Source of the DNA: Gluconacetobacter johannae
GTDB taxonomy: Bacteria; Pseudomonadota; Alphaproteobacteria; Acetobacterales; Acetobacteraceae
DNA: 64,000 nucleotides
Reading direction: 5' to 3'
Assembly (NCBI RefSeq): GCF_014174305.1
Contig: NZ_JABEQH010000003.1
Coordinates: 62,001-126,000, forward strand
Part shown: positions 9,180 through 17,808 of the stretch, piece by piece
Position numbering within the stretch: the first letter of the stretch is position 1
Layout: each line of letters begins with the position of its first letter
Translations under genes and position numbers: made by a program
Notes under the pieces: model-generated
Databases searched by the model: none
What the model was told of the DNA's origin: nothing
What the model saw: only the letters and a program-made list of their open reading frames with translations

Positions 9180-10246
9180 GCGCTGAACAGGTCCTGCGTG
9201 ACGCGCGCGGCGTAGCGGGCGGTGTCGAACGACGGGCGGAACACGCCGATGTCCTTCAGGGCGCGGGCGTAGAGCGCGATCTCGTCGCGGAACGTTCCGC
9301 CCCGCGTCTGGTGGTGGTGGCCCTGGATGCGGATCATGGTGGCGATGTCCTCCGCCGAGGCCTTGGGTGCGTAGGGCTTGAAGATATGGCCGGCTTCGTC
9401 CGGATTGCAGGCCAGCCACGCGCCGGCGTCGAGGATGGCGCGTGTGACCGCGATGGCGACCTGCGGCTCGTCACGGATCAGGCTGCCACGCAGGCCGATC
9501 ACGCAGCAGGCGATATGCGCCCAGTCGCCATGCATGTTGCTGTCGATCTCGACCAGGCCGAACTGGCGTTTCTGGAGATAGCTGAACGGATCGCCATCCG
9601 TGATCGCCTGCACGTCGCCACGTTGCAGGGCGACGGGCAGCAGGTCGGGGGGATATTGCCGCCACTGCACGTCAGTTTCGGGGTCGATGCCGATTTCCTT
9701 GAGGCGAATCCCGAAGAAGTTCCGGTCGGGGCCGCCGATATCGGTGACGCCCACCGTCTTGCCGCGCAGGTCGGACAGGTGCGTGATGGCGCCTTTGGGC
9801 GGGGCGAGCAGGTACATGCAGCCCGCGTGGAGGCCCGCGACCAGCTTCACGTCGAACCCCTGCTGCAGCGGCTTGAGCCAGCGCAGCGCCATGCCGGGGG
9901 CGCCGTCGGCCTTGCCGGTCGACAGCGCTTCGAGCAACTGGTCGGTGGCGCCGGCGAAATTCACGTAGTCGATGTCGAGATTATGCCGCGCGAAGAAACC
10001 CTTTGCCTTCGCCACCGGTACCGCCGCGGTGCAGACCGCAGTTTCGTTCCAGGCGATGGTGAGCTTGCGCGGCGGGCCGGGCAGCGGCGTGATGGCGCCG
10101 GTTGCCGCACCCGTGCACTGCGTCTCGCTGTCCATGCCGGCCATGCCGTCGGCCGCACCGGCGCGCCGCGCGCCGATGAAGGGCAGGGCGAGGCTTGCGG
10201 TGGCGGCAAGCGCCGCGCGGCGGGAAAGACGGCGGGATTCGGACAT
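9176..10246 (-). CDS. NMT1/TauA-type substrate-binding protein
   Basis: This is the periplasmic binding protein of the importer formed with the permease at 8184 and the ATPase at 7414. The chosen ATG at 10246 (MSESRRLSRRAALAAT) gives a twin-arginine signal sequence. The mature protein contains LTIAWNETAVC at its first strand and GKTVGVTDIGG in the hinge region. It is more distant from SsuA than the other binding proteins in the window and carries unusual features: a cysteine-containing N-terminus and a short histidine run (GHHHQT). Substrate is unknown; sulfonate or sulfate ester is inferred from neighbours that encode a flavin reductase and a peroxiredoxin. Confidence 0.85.
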   Translation of the reverse strand: MSESRRLSRRAALAATASLALPFIGARRAGAADGMAGMDSETQCTGAATGAITPLPGPPRKLTIAWNETAVCTAAVPVAKAKGFFARHNLDIDYVNFAGATDQLLEALSTGKADGAPGMALRWLKPLQQGFDVKLVAGLHAGCMYLLAPPKGAITHLSDLRGKTVGVTDIGGPDRNFFGIRLKEIGIDPETDVQWRQYPPDLLPVALQRGDVQAITDGDPFSYLQKRQFGLVEIDSNMHGDWAHIACCVIGLRGSLIRDEPQVAIAVTRAILDAGAWLACNPDEAGHIFKPYAPKASAEDIATMIRIQGHHHQTRGGTFRDEIALYARALKDIGVFRPSFDTARYAARVTQDLFSA

Positions 10247-10250
10247 GGTG

Positions 10251-10802
10251 CTACCCTGCGTGGATATGGCTGGGCCCCGGACCGGCCGGAAGCTGGTGAA
10301 AGCGGCGGTCGAACCACGCCAGCCCGGCCCCGCCCGCAGGGTGGATGCGGATGGACTGGACCGCGCAGAACAGCACGTCGTGGCTGCCGGCGGCGTGGAG
10401 GGCGCCGATGGTGCAATCGAGCGTGGCCAGCGCATCGTCGAACAGGGGCGCGCCGGTCACGTCCGTGCGCCATGTGCCGGCCGCGAATTTTTCGTCGGTG
10501 CTGCGCCGGCTGCTGGCGAAACCGGTCGCGAGGTCTTCATGGCTGCCCGACAGAAGGCTGATGCCCAGCACGCCGTTGCCGAGAAAGGCCGCGTGCGAGC
10601 GGTTGGTCCGGTTGAGGCAGACCAGCACCGTCGGCGGCGCGTCACTGACGCTGGTGACGGCGGAGGCCGTCAGCCCGTGACGTCCCGCAGCCCCATCGGT
10701 CGTGACCAGCGTGACGGGCGCGCCAAGCCGGCTCATCGCGTCGCGGAACAATTCGGTCGTGACCTGCGCGGACCGCAGCTCCAGCAGGGCGTCAGGCGGC
10801 AT
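10251..10802 (-). CDS. Flavin reductase (NAD(P)H:FMN oxidoreductase)
   Basis: This is a flavin reductase of the HpaC/flavin-reductase-like fold, which supplies reduced FMN to two-component monooxygenases. Signatures are GAPVTLVTT and HGLTASAVTSVSDAPPTVLVCLN, the classic FMN-binding core of the family, then FDDALATLDC. The ATG at 10802 overlaps the end of the peroxiredoxin-like gene by 11 bases. It is the only recognisable flavin reductase of this fold near the four luciferase-like monooxygenases, so it is the likely partner (SsuE role, different fold) for the SsuD-like and NtaA-like enzymes of this island. Confidence 0.9.
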   Translation of the reverse strand: MPPDALLELRSAQVTTELFRDAMSRLGAPVTLVTTDGAAGRHGLTASAVTSVSDAPPTVLVCLNRTNRSHAAFLGNGVLGISLLSGSHEDLATGFASSRRSTDEKFAAGTWRTDVTGAPLFDDALATLDCTIGALHAAGSHDVLFCAVQSIRIHPAGGAGLAWFDRRFHQLPAGPGPSHIHAG

Positions 10803-11496
10803 GGTGTCGTTCCTTGGCCGACGGGCTGAGATCGAGCGCGGCCAGGATGGCGGGGGTTTCCGTCCGGTCCATCCAGTCGGGTGAGATATCGGCAAAACGC
10901 ACGACGCGGCCTGGGCCGATCACGATGACGGACGGCTTGGGCAATTCCCACGACGCGGTGCCGTTCAAGGCCTCGCTGGTCCCGCCCTTCGCCTCGGCGG
11001 CGTGGCGCGAGGGCGTGTCGAAGACATAGGTCAGTCCGAGTGCGCGCGACAGCGCCAGGCCGGTGTCGGACAGGACGGGGAACGGCAGGTCATGCCGCGT
11101 CGCGATGTCGCCCAAGGCCCCGATGGGCTGTGGCGAGATGGCGACCAGCGGGATTCGCGCATCCTTCAGCGCAGGCCACAAGGTATCCCGATAGTACGGC
11201 AGCGCGATGTTGCAGGCCGGACAGGTCGCGAAGCGGAAGAAGACCAGCACGGCGGGGCCGTTCGCGACAAGTGCGTCGAGTGCCACGGGCTGTCCGTCGA
11301 TGCGCGTGAGCGTGGCCGCGGGCAGCACGTCCCCGATGCCGACATGCGGCTGGTCGCCATGCTCGCGCACCAGCCGCGCGCGCTGGTTGGCGTTGATGGC
11401 CAGGGCATCCGGAGCCCACGAGCGCCTGCGTTCGTCTTCCACTGCCTGAAAGCGCGCGCGCAGGGATGGGCCGGTGACGTTCTGTTCTGTACTCAT
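10792..11496 (-). CDS. AhpC/TSA-family peroxiredoxin-like protein
   Basis: This is a thioredoxin-fold protein of the AhpC/TSA type, 234 residues. The active-site region reads FATCPACN, so a CxxC pair sits where the peroxidatic cysteine is expected. It has the extended N-terminal helix region seen in peroxiredoxin-like proteins that occur with flavin-dependent enzymes. It may detoxify H2O2 from uncoupled FMNH2 oxidation, or handle sulfur redox chemistry; this is inference from its place as first gene of a flavin reductase-ABC transporter operon. A GGGGA sequence precedes the ATG. Confidence 0.82.
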   Translation of the reverse strand: MSTEQNVTGPSLRARFQAVEDERRRSWAPDALAINANQRARLVREHGDQPHVGIGDVLPAATLTRIDGQPVALDALVANGPAVLVFFRFATCPACNIALPYYRDTLWPALKDARIPLVAISPQPIGALGDIATRHDLPFPVLSDTGLALSRALGLTYVFDTPSRHAAEAKGGTSEALNGTASWELPKPSVIVIGPGRVVRFADISPDWMDRTETPAILAALDLSPSAKERHHAA

Positions 11497-11591
11497 GCTG
11501 GGGCATCCCCGAAAAGGTCGAGGCTTCGACTATGGAGGAGAAGTCCCTGTTTCGACCAAGGAGTTTCGCTCAAGGGTCACCTTGGCGCGCC

Positions 11592-12485
11592 TCATTGACC
11601 ATCGGCGGCCTGCGCCAGAAGATCGCCCAGATCCTGCGCGACATCCGACAGCCCGTTGCGCCGCACCAGGATCGTTTCGATTTCCGGCACGGTGGGGAGG
11701 GCGCCCTGGGCGATGATCGGCAGGCCTTCCGCCACGGCGAAGCGCCGCGTGCGGCAACTGACGCCAAGCCCGCCCCGGACCCCCGCGCGCATGGCGGGCA
11801 GGTTCGGCGTTTCCAGCACGATGCGGTATTCGCGCCGGTCCTGGGCCAGCACCCGCAGGGCGGCGTCGCGAAAGCGGCAGGGCGGTTCGAGAAGAACGAG
11901 AGGCACTTCACTGCGTTCGGTGTTCGCCGGATCGCCCAGCCAGGCCATCCGGTCGGCGCCCACGACGTTCCACGTCGCATCGGCCCTGTCGCCGTGCTGG
12001 CCCAGGCAGAGGACCAGGTCGAGACGCGCGCGGTCGAACATGTCGAGCAGTTCGGCCGAGCCGCCGACGCGAACGATCAGCCGCGCACGCGGATGTTCGA
12101 GCCTGAAGCGCCCGAGCACATCGGGCAGAATCGTGTCCGCGAAGTCCTGGACCATGCCGACGGTGATGGGGTCGTGATCCTGGTCCTGGCCCAGATTCTG
12201 GACGATCCGGTCATTCAGGGCGAGCAGTTGCCGGGCGTAGGCGACCAGTTCCTCGCCCGCCGCGCTCAGAAGCAGTCGTCGGCCGTCGCGGCGGAACAGT
12301 TTCTGCTGCAGCACGTCTTCCAGCCGCTTCATCTGCAGGCTGAGGGCCGACTGCGTGAGGAAGATCGTTTCCGTGGCCTGCGCCATGGATCCGGCCTCGA
12401 CGATCGCCACGAAGGAACGCAGCAGTTCCGTCGGCACGTTCCGGGCCATTCTCTGCGGGAGGCCAGGCGAGAGCGAGTGTGACAC
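11592..12485 (-). CDS. LysR-family transcriptional regulator
   Basis: This LysR-type regulator has 297 residues. The N-terminal winged helix-turn-helix (about residues 17-75) contains LLRSFVAIVEAGSMAQATE and LTQSALSLQMKRLED, both standard for the family. The C-terminal half is the effector-binding domain. It is transcribed away from the SsuD-like operon at 12642 and lies directly upstream of the peroxiredoxin/transport operon, an arrangement in which LysR proteins usually control the divergent operon. The effector could be a sulfur metabolite, as for CysB/Cbl, but that is inference. Confidence 0.92.
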   Translation of the reverse strand: MSHSLSPGLPQRMARNVPTELLRSFVAIVEAGSMAQATETIFLTQSALSLQMKRLEDVLQQKLFRRDGRRLLLSAAGEELVAYARQLLALNDRIVQNLGQDQDHDPITVGMVQDFADTILPDVLGRFRLEHPRARLIVRVGGSAELLDMFDRARLDLVLCLGQHGDRADATWNVVGADRMAWLGDPANTERSEVPLVLLEPPCRFRDAALRVLAQDRREYRIVLETPNLPAMRAGVRGGLGVSCRTRRFAVAEGLPIIAQGALPTVPEIETILVRRNGLSDVAQDLGDLLAQAADGQ

Positions 12486-12528
12486 GACGGCAGGCTCCGG
12501 ACCGATGAGGACTGCAAAAGTCCATATT

Positions 12529-12545
12529 AACGAACGTAAATCGTT
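12529..12545. promoter_or_regulatory. Candidate operator, AACGA-N7-TCGTT (copy 1)
   Basis: A 17-base dyad AACGA-N7-TCGTT lies 44 bases upstream of the lysR start, in the divergent promoter region. An identical half-site arrangement recurs 73 bases away, close to seven helical turns. The pair is a good candidate for regulator binding with DNA looping or cooperative contact. Confidence 0.5.
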
Positions 12546-12601
12546 ATATGATTATTTTTGTCTTGTTCTTCCCTGACGCGCAAGTGTTAAATATGATGAT
12601 A

Positions 12602-12618
12602 AACGATAACGTATCGTT
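12602..12618. promoter_or_regulatory. Candidate operator, AACGA-N7-TCGTT (copy 2)
   Basis: This is the second AACGA-N7-TCGTT dyad; here the arms extend to AACGAT/ATCGTT around a five-base centre. It lies just upstream of the ribosome-binding site (GGAGG at 12630-12634) of the SsuD-like gene, so occupancy would be expected to affect that operon directly. Confidence 0.5.
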
Positions 12619-12641
12619 GAATATGTATCGGAGGATAAGGG

Positions 12642-13733
12642 ATGTCCATGGAATTCATCGGCTTTATCGGCAGCCGCAACCAGTCCGAGACCATTCCGCC
12701 ATCCGGCCCGGTCATCGACCTCGGCCATATCGAGGCGTCCGCGAAGATCCACGAGAACGGCGGATTCGACCGGACGCTGATCGCCTTTCATTCGAATTCG
12801 CCCGAAAGCATCCTGCTGGCCCAGCACGCGGCGTCGGTGACGCGCGATCTCGGCCTGCTGATCGCCCATCGGCCGGGCTTCAACGCGCCCACCATCGCGG
12901 CGCGCCAGTTCGCGACGCTCGATCATCTCACGCGCGGGCGTGTGGCCGTGCACATCATCACCGGTGGGGACGACGTCGAGCTTCAGGCCGACGGCGATCA
13001 TACCACCAAGGCCGAGCGCTATGTGCGGACGAGCGAGTATCTGGACATAGTGCGGAACGAATGGACCAGCCCGGCGCCCTTCGATTACGCGGAACGGTTC
13101 TATGACGTCCGGGGCGCCCATTCGCTGGTCCATCCCTACCGCGAGGCCGGGATTCCGGTCTATTTCGGCGGTTCGTCCGAGGACGCCATCGCCGTGGCGG
13201 GCAAGCATGCCGATGTCTACGCGTTGTGGGGCGAAACCTACGAGCAGGTGAGCGAGACGGTGGCGCGGGTGCGCGCGGCCGCCGCGCGGCATGGCCGCAC
13301 GCCGCGCTTCTCGCTTTCGCTCCGTCCGATCCTGGCCGATACCGAGGGCGCGGCCTGGGCGAAGGCCGACAGCATCCTGGAGACCGCCCGTGCGTTGCAG
13401 GACAGGACCGGCTTCGCCCGCCCCGCCAACATCCCGAACGAGGGATCGCGCCGCCTGCTGGCCGCGGCCGACAGGGGGGCGCGGCTGGACAAGCGGCTGT
13501 GGACGGGCATCGCGGCGCTGACAGGCGCGCGGGGCAATTCGACCTCGCTGGTCGGCACGCCGGACCAGGTGGCGGAGGCCCTGCTGGATTATTACCGGCT
13601 GGGCATCACCACCTTCCTGATCCGCGGCTTCGACCCGCTGCTCGACGCCTATACCTATGGCCGTGACCTGATCCCCCGCGTGCGCGCCCTGGTGGCGGCC
13701 GAAGAGGCCCGTGCGCGGACCGAGGCGGCCTGA
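12642..13733 (+). CDS. SsuD-like FMNH2-dependent alkanesulfonate monooxygenase (copy 1)
   Basis: This is a luciferase-like monooxygenase of the SsuD group, which cleaves the C-S bond of alkanesulfonates to give sulfite and an aldehyde. Matching segments include AHRPGFNAPTIAARQFATLD, the HIITGGDD block, and YFGGSSEDAI, all aligning with E. coli SsuD motifs from memory. It is 363 residues long, close to SsuD. GGAGG seven bases ahead decides the ATG at 12642. It starts a tight operon (dehydrogenase, aldolase-like, thiol dioxygenase, rhodanese) that ends with a second SsuD-like paralogue. The real substrate may be a different sulfonate or sulfone. Confidence 0.9.
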   Translation: MSMEFIGFIGSRNQSETIPPSGPVIDLGHIEASAKIHENGGFDRTLIAFHSNSPESILLAQHAASVTRDLGLLIAHRPGFNAPTIAARQFATLDHLTRGRVAVHIITGGDDVELQADGDHTTKAERYVRTSEYLDIVRNEWTSPAPFDYAERFYDVRGAHSLVHPYREAGIPVYFGGSSEDAIAVAGKHADVYALWGETYEQVSETVARVRAAAARHGRTPRFSLSLRPILADTEGAAWAKADSILETARALQDRTGFARPANIPNEGSRRLLAAADRGARLDKRLWTGIAALTGARGNSTSLVGTPDQVAEALLDYYRLGITTFLIRGFDPLLDAYTYGRDLIPRVRALVAAEEARARTEAA

Positions 13734-13754
13734 GCGCGGAGGCGGTTGGACATC

Positions 13755-14729
13755 ATGCGCCCGCTTGTCGTCGTCAATCAGCTTGGGGCCGGGCTGCATC
13801 CCGCGCTGGCCCCGTTCGGTGACCGCGTCCGCGTCATTGATGGGGACCGCGAGGGCGATGTGCCCTGGGACGTGGACGGCGCCGATATTCTGCTGACCGG
13901 CCCGTCGCGCAGCTGGCAGGCCGCGCCCGACCGTCGGCCGGCGGAATGGGGGGCGGGGCCATGCTGGGTGCAGATCGCCTCGGCCGGTGTGGACGGATTT
14001 CCGGCATGGCTGCTGCAGGGGCGCGCCGTGACGTGCGGGCGCGGCGACGCGGCCGTGCCGATCGCGGAATATGTGCTCGGGGCGCTGCTGCTGCATGAAA
14101 AGCGGCTGGATACGGTGCGCCCCGACGGCCCCGCGGCCTGGTTGCGGGAAGCGGCGGCGTTGAAGCGCGGATCGCCGCTGGGTGGGCTGGCGGGGCGTGT
14201 CGTCGGGCTGGCGGGGTATGGCGCGATCGGCCAGGCGGTCGCGGCGCGGGCGCGGGCGTTCGGCATGCGTGTGCTGGCGTGGCGGCGCGGCGCGTGGACC
14301 GGGACCGAGCAGGATGTCGAGCCGGTCGCGCGCCTGGCGGAACTGATCGAACAGGTCGACCATCTGGTTCTGGCGCTGCCGCTGACGCGCGAAACCGAAG
14401 GCTGCGTGAATGCCGGTCTGCTGGCCCGTGCGAAGCCGGGCCTGCATCTGGTCAACGTCGCGCGGGGGCCGTTGGTGGACCAGGACGCGCTGGTTGCAGC
14501 GCTCGACTCCGGGCGGGTCGGTTTTGCGACACTCGACGTGACCAGCCCCGAACCGCTGCCGGCGGGGCATCCGTTCTATACGCATCCGGCCATCCGCCTG
14601 ACGCCGCACGTGTCATGGTCCGGGCCTGCCGTCGGGCAGAATCTGCGCCGGCGGATCACGGCGAATCTCGAGCGTTTCCTGGAGGGGCGTCCGCTGCAGG
14701 ACGTGGTGGATGCCGCACGCGGCTACTGA
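13755..14729 (+). CDS. D-isomer-specific 2-hydroxyacid dehydrogenase
   Basis: This is an NAD(P)-dependent 2-hydroxyacid dehydrogenase of the glyoxylate/hydroxypyruvate reductase type. The Rossmann motif is GLAGYGAIG. The catalytic triad is complete: arginine in NVARGPLVD, glutamate in SPEPLPAGHP and histidine in TPHVSW. The ATG at 13755 is preferred, with GGAGG twelve bases upstream; a TTG at 13746 would add three residues. It follows the SsuD-like gene by 21 bases. It may reduce or oxidise a 2-keto/2-hydroxy acid released from a sulfonated substrate such as a sulfolactate-like compound, which is inference. Confidence 0.9.
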   Translation: MRPLVVVNQLGAGLHPALAPFGDRVRVIDGDREGDVPWDVDGADILLTGPSRSWQAAPDRRPAEWGAGPCWVQIASAGVDGFPAWLLQGRAVTCGRGDAAVPIAEYVLGALLLHEKRLDTVRPDGPAAWLREAAALKRGSPLGGLAGRVVGLAGYGAIGQAVAARARAFGMRVLAWRRGAWTGTEQDVEPVARLAELIEQVDHLVLALPLTRETEGCVNAGLLARAKPGLHLVNVARGPLVDQDALVAALDSGRVGFATLDVTSPEPLPAGHPFYTHPAIRLTPHVSWSGPAVGQNLRRRITANLERFLEGRPLQDVVDAARGY

Positions 14730-14753
14730 TTTGAAAAAAGGAGGACCATCAGC

Positions 14754-15563
14754 ATGAACGCCATTACGCCGCCCGCTGCTCCGGCACAGGATTCGGCACA
14801 GGCGCGGGAGCGCCGTCTGGCGCCCCGCCCGCCGGCCGCATCGTTCGAGGAGGAGCGGCTGCATCGCAAGCAGCGCCTCGCCGCGACGTTCCGGCTGTTC
14901 GCGCGCTATGGGTTCGACCAGGGGCTGGCCGGGCACGTCACCGTGCGCGATCCGGAATTTCCCGACCGGTACTGGATCAATCCCCTGGCCGTCCATTTCT
15001 CGCAGATCAGGGTTTCCGATCTGCAACTGGTCACGCATGGCGGCACGATCCTGGTCGGGGACCGGCCGATCAACACGGCGGGCTTCACGATCCATTCGGC
15101 CCTGCACCGGGCGCGGCCCGATGTCATTGCCGCGGCCCACACCCATTCGACCTACGGCAAGGCGTTCTCGGCGCTGGGTACCGAACTGCTGCCGATCACG
15201 CAGGATTCATGCGCCTTCTACGAGGATCATGCGGTCTTCGACCCGTTCAGCGGCGTCGTGCTGGATGACAGCGAGGGAGAGCGGCTGGCGGCGGCGCTGG
15301 GCCAGCGCAAGGCGGCGATCCTTCAGAATCATGGGCTGCTGACGGTGGGGCCGACGATCGAGGCGGCCGCGTGGTGGTTCATCACCATGGATAACGCGGC
15401 CCACGCCCAGCTTCTGGCGCAGGCGGCCGGTCCGCTGAAACCGATCGCACCCGATGTCGCGCGCCTGACCGCAAGCCAGGTCGGCACCCATCAGGGCGGC
15501 TATTTCTCGTTCCAGCCGCTGTGGGACTGGATCGTGGCCCAGGAACCCGATCTTCTGGATTGA
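14754..15563 (+). CDS. Class II aldolase/adducin-family protein (copy 1)
   Basis: This is a protein of the class II aldolase/adducin fold, a zinc-dependent family. The metal ligands are present: two histidines in AAAHTHSTYG and a third in QNHGLL. The catalytic glutamate found in fuculose-phosphate aldolase is absent; the equivalent place reads NTAGFTIH. It has 269 residues with a proline/alanine-rich N-terminal tail of about 35 residues. A ribosome site AGGAGG sits just before the ATG. It lies between the 2-hydroxyacid dehydrogenase and the thiol dioxygenase. Two further family members occur in this window, also next to sulfur-type genes. Confidence 0.88.
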   Translation: MNAITPPAAPAQDSAQARERRLAPRPPAASFEEERLHRKQRLAATFRLFARYGFDQGLAGHVTVRDPEFPDRYWINPLAVHFSQIRVSDLQLVTHGGTILVGDRPINTAGFTIHSALHRARPDVIAAAHTHSTYGKAFSALGTELLPITQDSCAFYEDHAVFDPFSGVVLDDSEGERLAAALGQRKAAILQNHGLLTVGPTIEAAAWWFITMDNAAHAQLLAQAAGPLKPIAPDVARLTASQVGTHQGGYFSFQPLWDWIVAQEPDLLD

Positions 15564-15568
15564 ATGAC

Positions 15569-16168
15569 ATGACATCCATCGCACCGCTTCGGGATTTCGT
15601 CGCCCGCTTCACCAGATTGTACGAACGCGGGCTGGCGCCCGATGCCGTCCAGCGGGAAGGGGCCGTGCTGCTGCGCGACCTCGTCTCGCGCGATGGCTGG
15701 CTGCCCGAGCCCTTCACCCGCCCGAATCCGGAACGGTATAGCCAGTATCTGCTGCATTGCGATCCGCTGGAACGGTTCTCGGTCGTCAGCTTCGTCTGGG
15801 GGCCGGGACAGAAAACGCCGCTGCACGACCATCGCGTCTGGGGTCTGATCGGCATGCTGCGCGGGCGCGAGAGCGAAACGCAGTTCGCACGCGGCGCGGA
15901 CGGAAAATTTCACGCCGGAGAGACAAGTTTTCTGGAACCCGGCGAAGTGGTGGCCCTGGCCCCCGGCGTGAACGACTATCATCTGGTCGCCAACGCACTG
16001 GCCGACGAAACCTCGATTTCGATCCATGTCTACGGCGACAATATCGGCGGCGTCTCGCGCGCCACCTACGATCCGGACACGGGGGCCGAGAAATCGTTCA
16101 TTTCCGGCTATTCCAGCGCGGACGTGCCGAATCTCTGGGACCGCTCGAAGCGGGCGGAGGCGGCATGA
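15569..16168 (+). CDS. Thiol dioxygenase, Gln-type (probable 3-mercaptopropionate dioxygenase)
   Basis: This is a mononuclear non-haem iron cupin of the cysteine dioxygenase family, which converts a thiol to a sulfinate with O2. Iron ligands H86, H88 (PLHDHRVW) and H138 (NDYHLV) are present, with the second-shell H153 and Y155 (SIHVYG). The position matching Arg60 of mammalian cysteine dioxygenase, which holds the cysteine carboxylate, is Q59 (RYSQYLL). In the characterised family this glutamine marks 3-mercaptopropionate dioxygenases. The cysteine of the Cys-Tyr crosslink is missing (L93), as is normal in bacteria. It overlaps the rhodanese gene as ATGA. Confidence 0.88.
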   Translation: MTSIAPLRDFVARFTRLYERGLAPDAVQREGAVLLRDLVSRDGWLPEPFTRPNPERYSQYLLHCDPLERFSVVSFVWGPGQKTPLHDHRVWGLIGMLRGRESETQFARGADGKFHAGETSFLEPGEVVALAPGVNDYHLVANALADETSISIHVYGDNIGGVSRATYDPDTGAEKSFISGYSSADVPNLWDRSKRAEAA

Positions 16169-17772
16169 ACGCCGTCACGGCACGGCCCGTCACCGTCACC
16201 TCGCCGCACGAGGTGCGGCGCCTGCTGCGGGCGGGGGACGAGATCGCGCTGCTGGACCTGCGCGAGGAAGGGCCGTTCGCGGCGGCCCATCCGCTGTTTG
16301 CGGTCAACCTGCCCCTGGGGCGAATCGAGGAGCGGATCGGCGTCCTGGTGCCGCGCCGCGATGCGCCGATCGTGCTCTATGACAACGGCGAGGGCCGGGT
16401 GGCGCGTGCGCTGCCGGTCTTCGCGGCACTCGGCTACGGCAATGTCAGCATGCTGGAAGGCGGGCTTGCCGGCTGGCGGGCGTCGGGCGGTGAAATCTTC
16501 ATCGACGTGAACGTGCCGTCGAAGGCTTTCGGCGAACTGGTCGAGCATGTCCGGCATACGCCCTCGCTGCCCGCGCCGGAACTCCAGGCCCGGATCGCGC
16601 GCGGCGACGACCTGGTGATTCTCGATGCGCGGCGCTTCAGCGAATATCATGTCATGTCCATTCCCGGCGGCCGGTCGGTGCCGGGCGGGGAACTGGCGTT
16701 GCGGGTGCGCGACATCGCGCCCTCGCCCGAGACGGTCGTGGTGGTGAACTGCGCCGGCCGAACCCGTTCGATCATCGGCGCGCAGTCGCTGGTCAATGCC
16801 GGCATCCCCAACCCCGTCTTCGCGCTCCGCAACGGGACCATCGGCTGGACGCTGGCCGGCCTGGAACTTGACCATGGCGCGGCGCGGACGGGGGGCGAAC
16901 CCACCGGCGCGAATGTGGCGCGCGCCCGTGCGGCGGCGGCCGCGCTGGCGGAGCGGACCGGGGTGCGGGCGATCGGGCAGGGGGCGCTGTCGGCGCTCCA
17001 GTCCGACCCGGCCCGGACGGTCTATCGCCTCGATGTGCGGTCGCCCGAGGACTATGCGGCGTCGCATCTCGAAGGGTTTCGCTCGGCGCCGGGTGGCCAA
17101 CTCGTGCAGGCGACCGACGAGTGGATCGGCGTGCGTCACGGCACGATCGTGCTGACCGACGACGATGGCGTCCGCGCCCGCATGACCGGCCACTGGCTGC
17201 GGCAGTTGGGCTGGCGCGAGGTCTATGTGCTGGACGACTGGGCGGGCGCGCCACGCGCGACCGGCGCCGAGCCTGTGGTGCTGGCCGCGCCCTTGCCGGA
17301 GGTGGACGGCGTGTCCGTCGCCGCCCTGGTCGCGGAACGCGCGGCGGGGGAGGGCCCGCTGGTGATCGACCTTGCCGCCAGCCCGGCCTTCCGCACGGGG
17401 CATGTGCCGGGTGCGGTGTTCGCCATCCGCCCCGATCTGGCCGGGCATCCGCGCCTGGCGGACGCGCGGGACGTCGTGCTGACCTCGCCCGACGGGGTCG
17501 CCGCGCGTCTGGCCGCGCCCGAACTGGCGCATGCGGGTTTACGGGTGCGGGTGCTGGACGGGGGCACGACTGCATGGCGGGACGCCGGGCAGCCGCTTGA
17601 AACCGGCCTGGACACGGCGCGCGCGCTCTCGCGTCCGGACGATGTCTACAAGCGCCCCTATGAGGGCACGGATAATGCCGCCGCCGCCATGCAGGCGTAT
17701 CTGGACTGGGAGTTCGGCCTTGTCGCCCAGCTGGAACGCGACGGAACGCACGGGTTTTCCGTGCTGGACTGA
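16165..17772 (+). CDS. Four-domain rhodanese-like sulfurtransferase
   Basis: This 535-residue protein is made of four rhodanese-like domains in tandem, at about residues 10-110, 120-255, 265-385 and 390-485, with a short C-terminal tail. Only the second domain carries a catalytic cysteine, C196 in the loop VNCAGRTRS. The matching loops of domains 1, 3 and 4 read LYDNGEGR, LTDDDGVR and LTSPDGVA and lack cysteine. One active transfer site and three structural or docking domains are therefore expected. The start ATG overlaps the stop of the thiol dioxygenase gene, so the two are translationally coupled, which suggests that the enzyme receives or disposes of sulfur from the same thiol pathway. 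Confidence 0.9.
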   Translation: MNAVTARPVTVTSPHEVRRLLRAGDEIALLDLREEGPFAAAHPLFAVNLPLGRIEERIGVLVPRRDAPIVLYDNGEGRVARALPVFAALGYGNVSMLEGGLAGWRASGGEIFIDVNVPSKAFGELVEHVRHTPSLPAPELQARIARGDDLVILDARRFSEYHVMSIPGGRSVPGGELALRVRDIAPSPETVVVVNCAGRTRSIIGAQSLVNAGIPNPVFALRNGTIGWTLAGLELDHGAARTGGEPTGANVARARAAAAALAERTGVRAIGQGALSALQSDPARTVYRLDVRSPEDYAASHLEGFRSAPGGQLVQATDEWIGVRHGTIVLTDDDGVRARMTGHWLRQLGWREVYVLDDWAGAPRATGAEPVVLAAPLPEVDGVSVAALVAERAAGEGPLVIDLAASPAFRTGHVPGAVFAIRPDLAGHPRLADARDVVLTSPDGVAARLAAPELAHAGLRVRVLDGGTTAWRDAGQPLETGLDTARALSRPDDVYKRPYEGTDNAAAAMQAYLDWEFGLVAQLERDGTHGFSVLD

Positions 17773-17808
17773 TGCGAAGACACGGCTGGGAAAAAGGAAA
17801 ACGGCATC

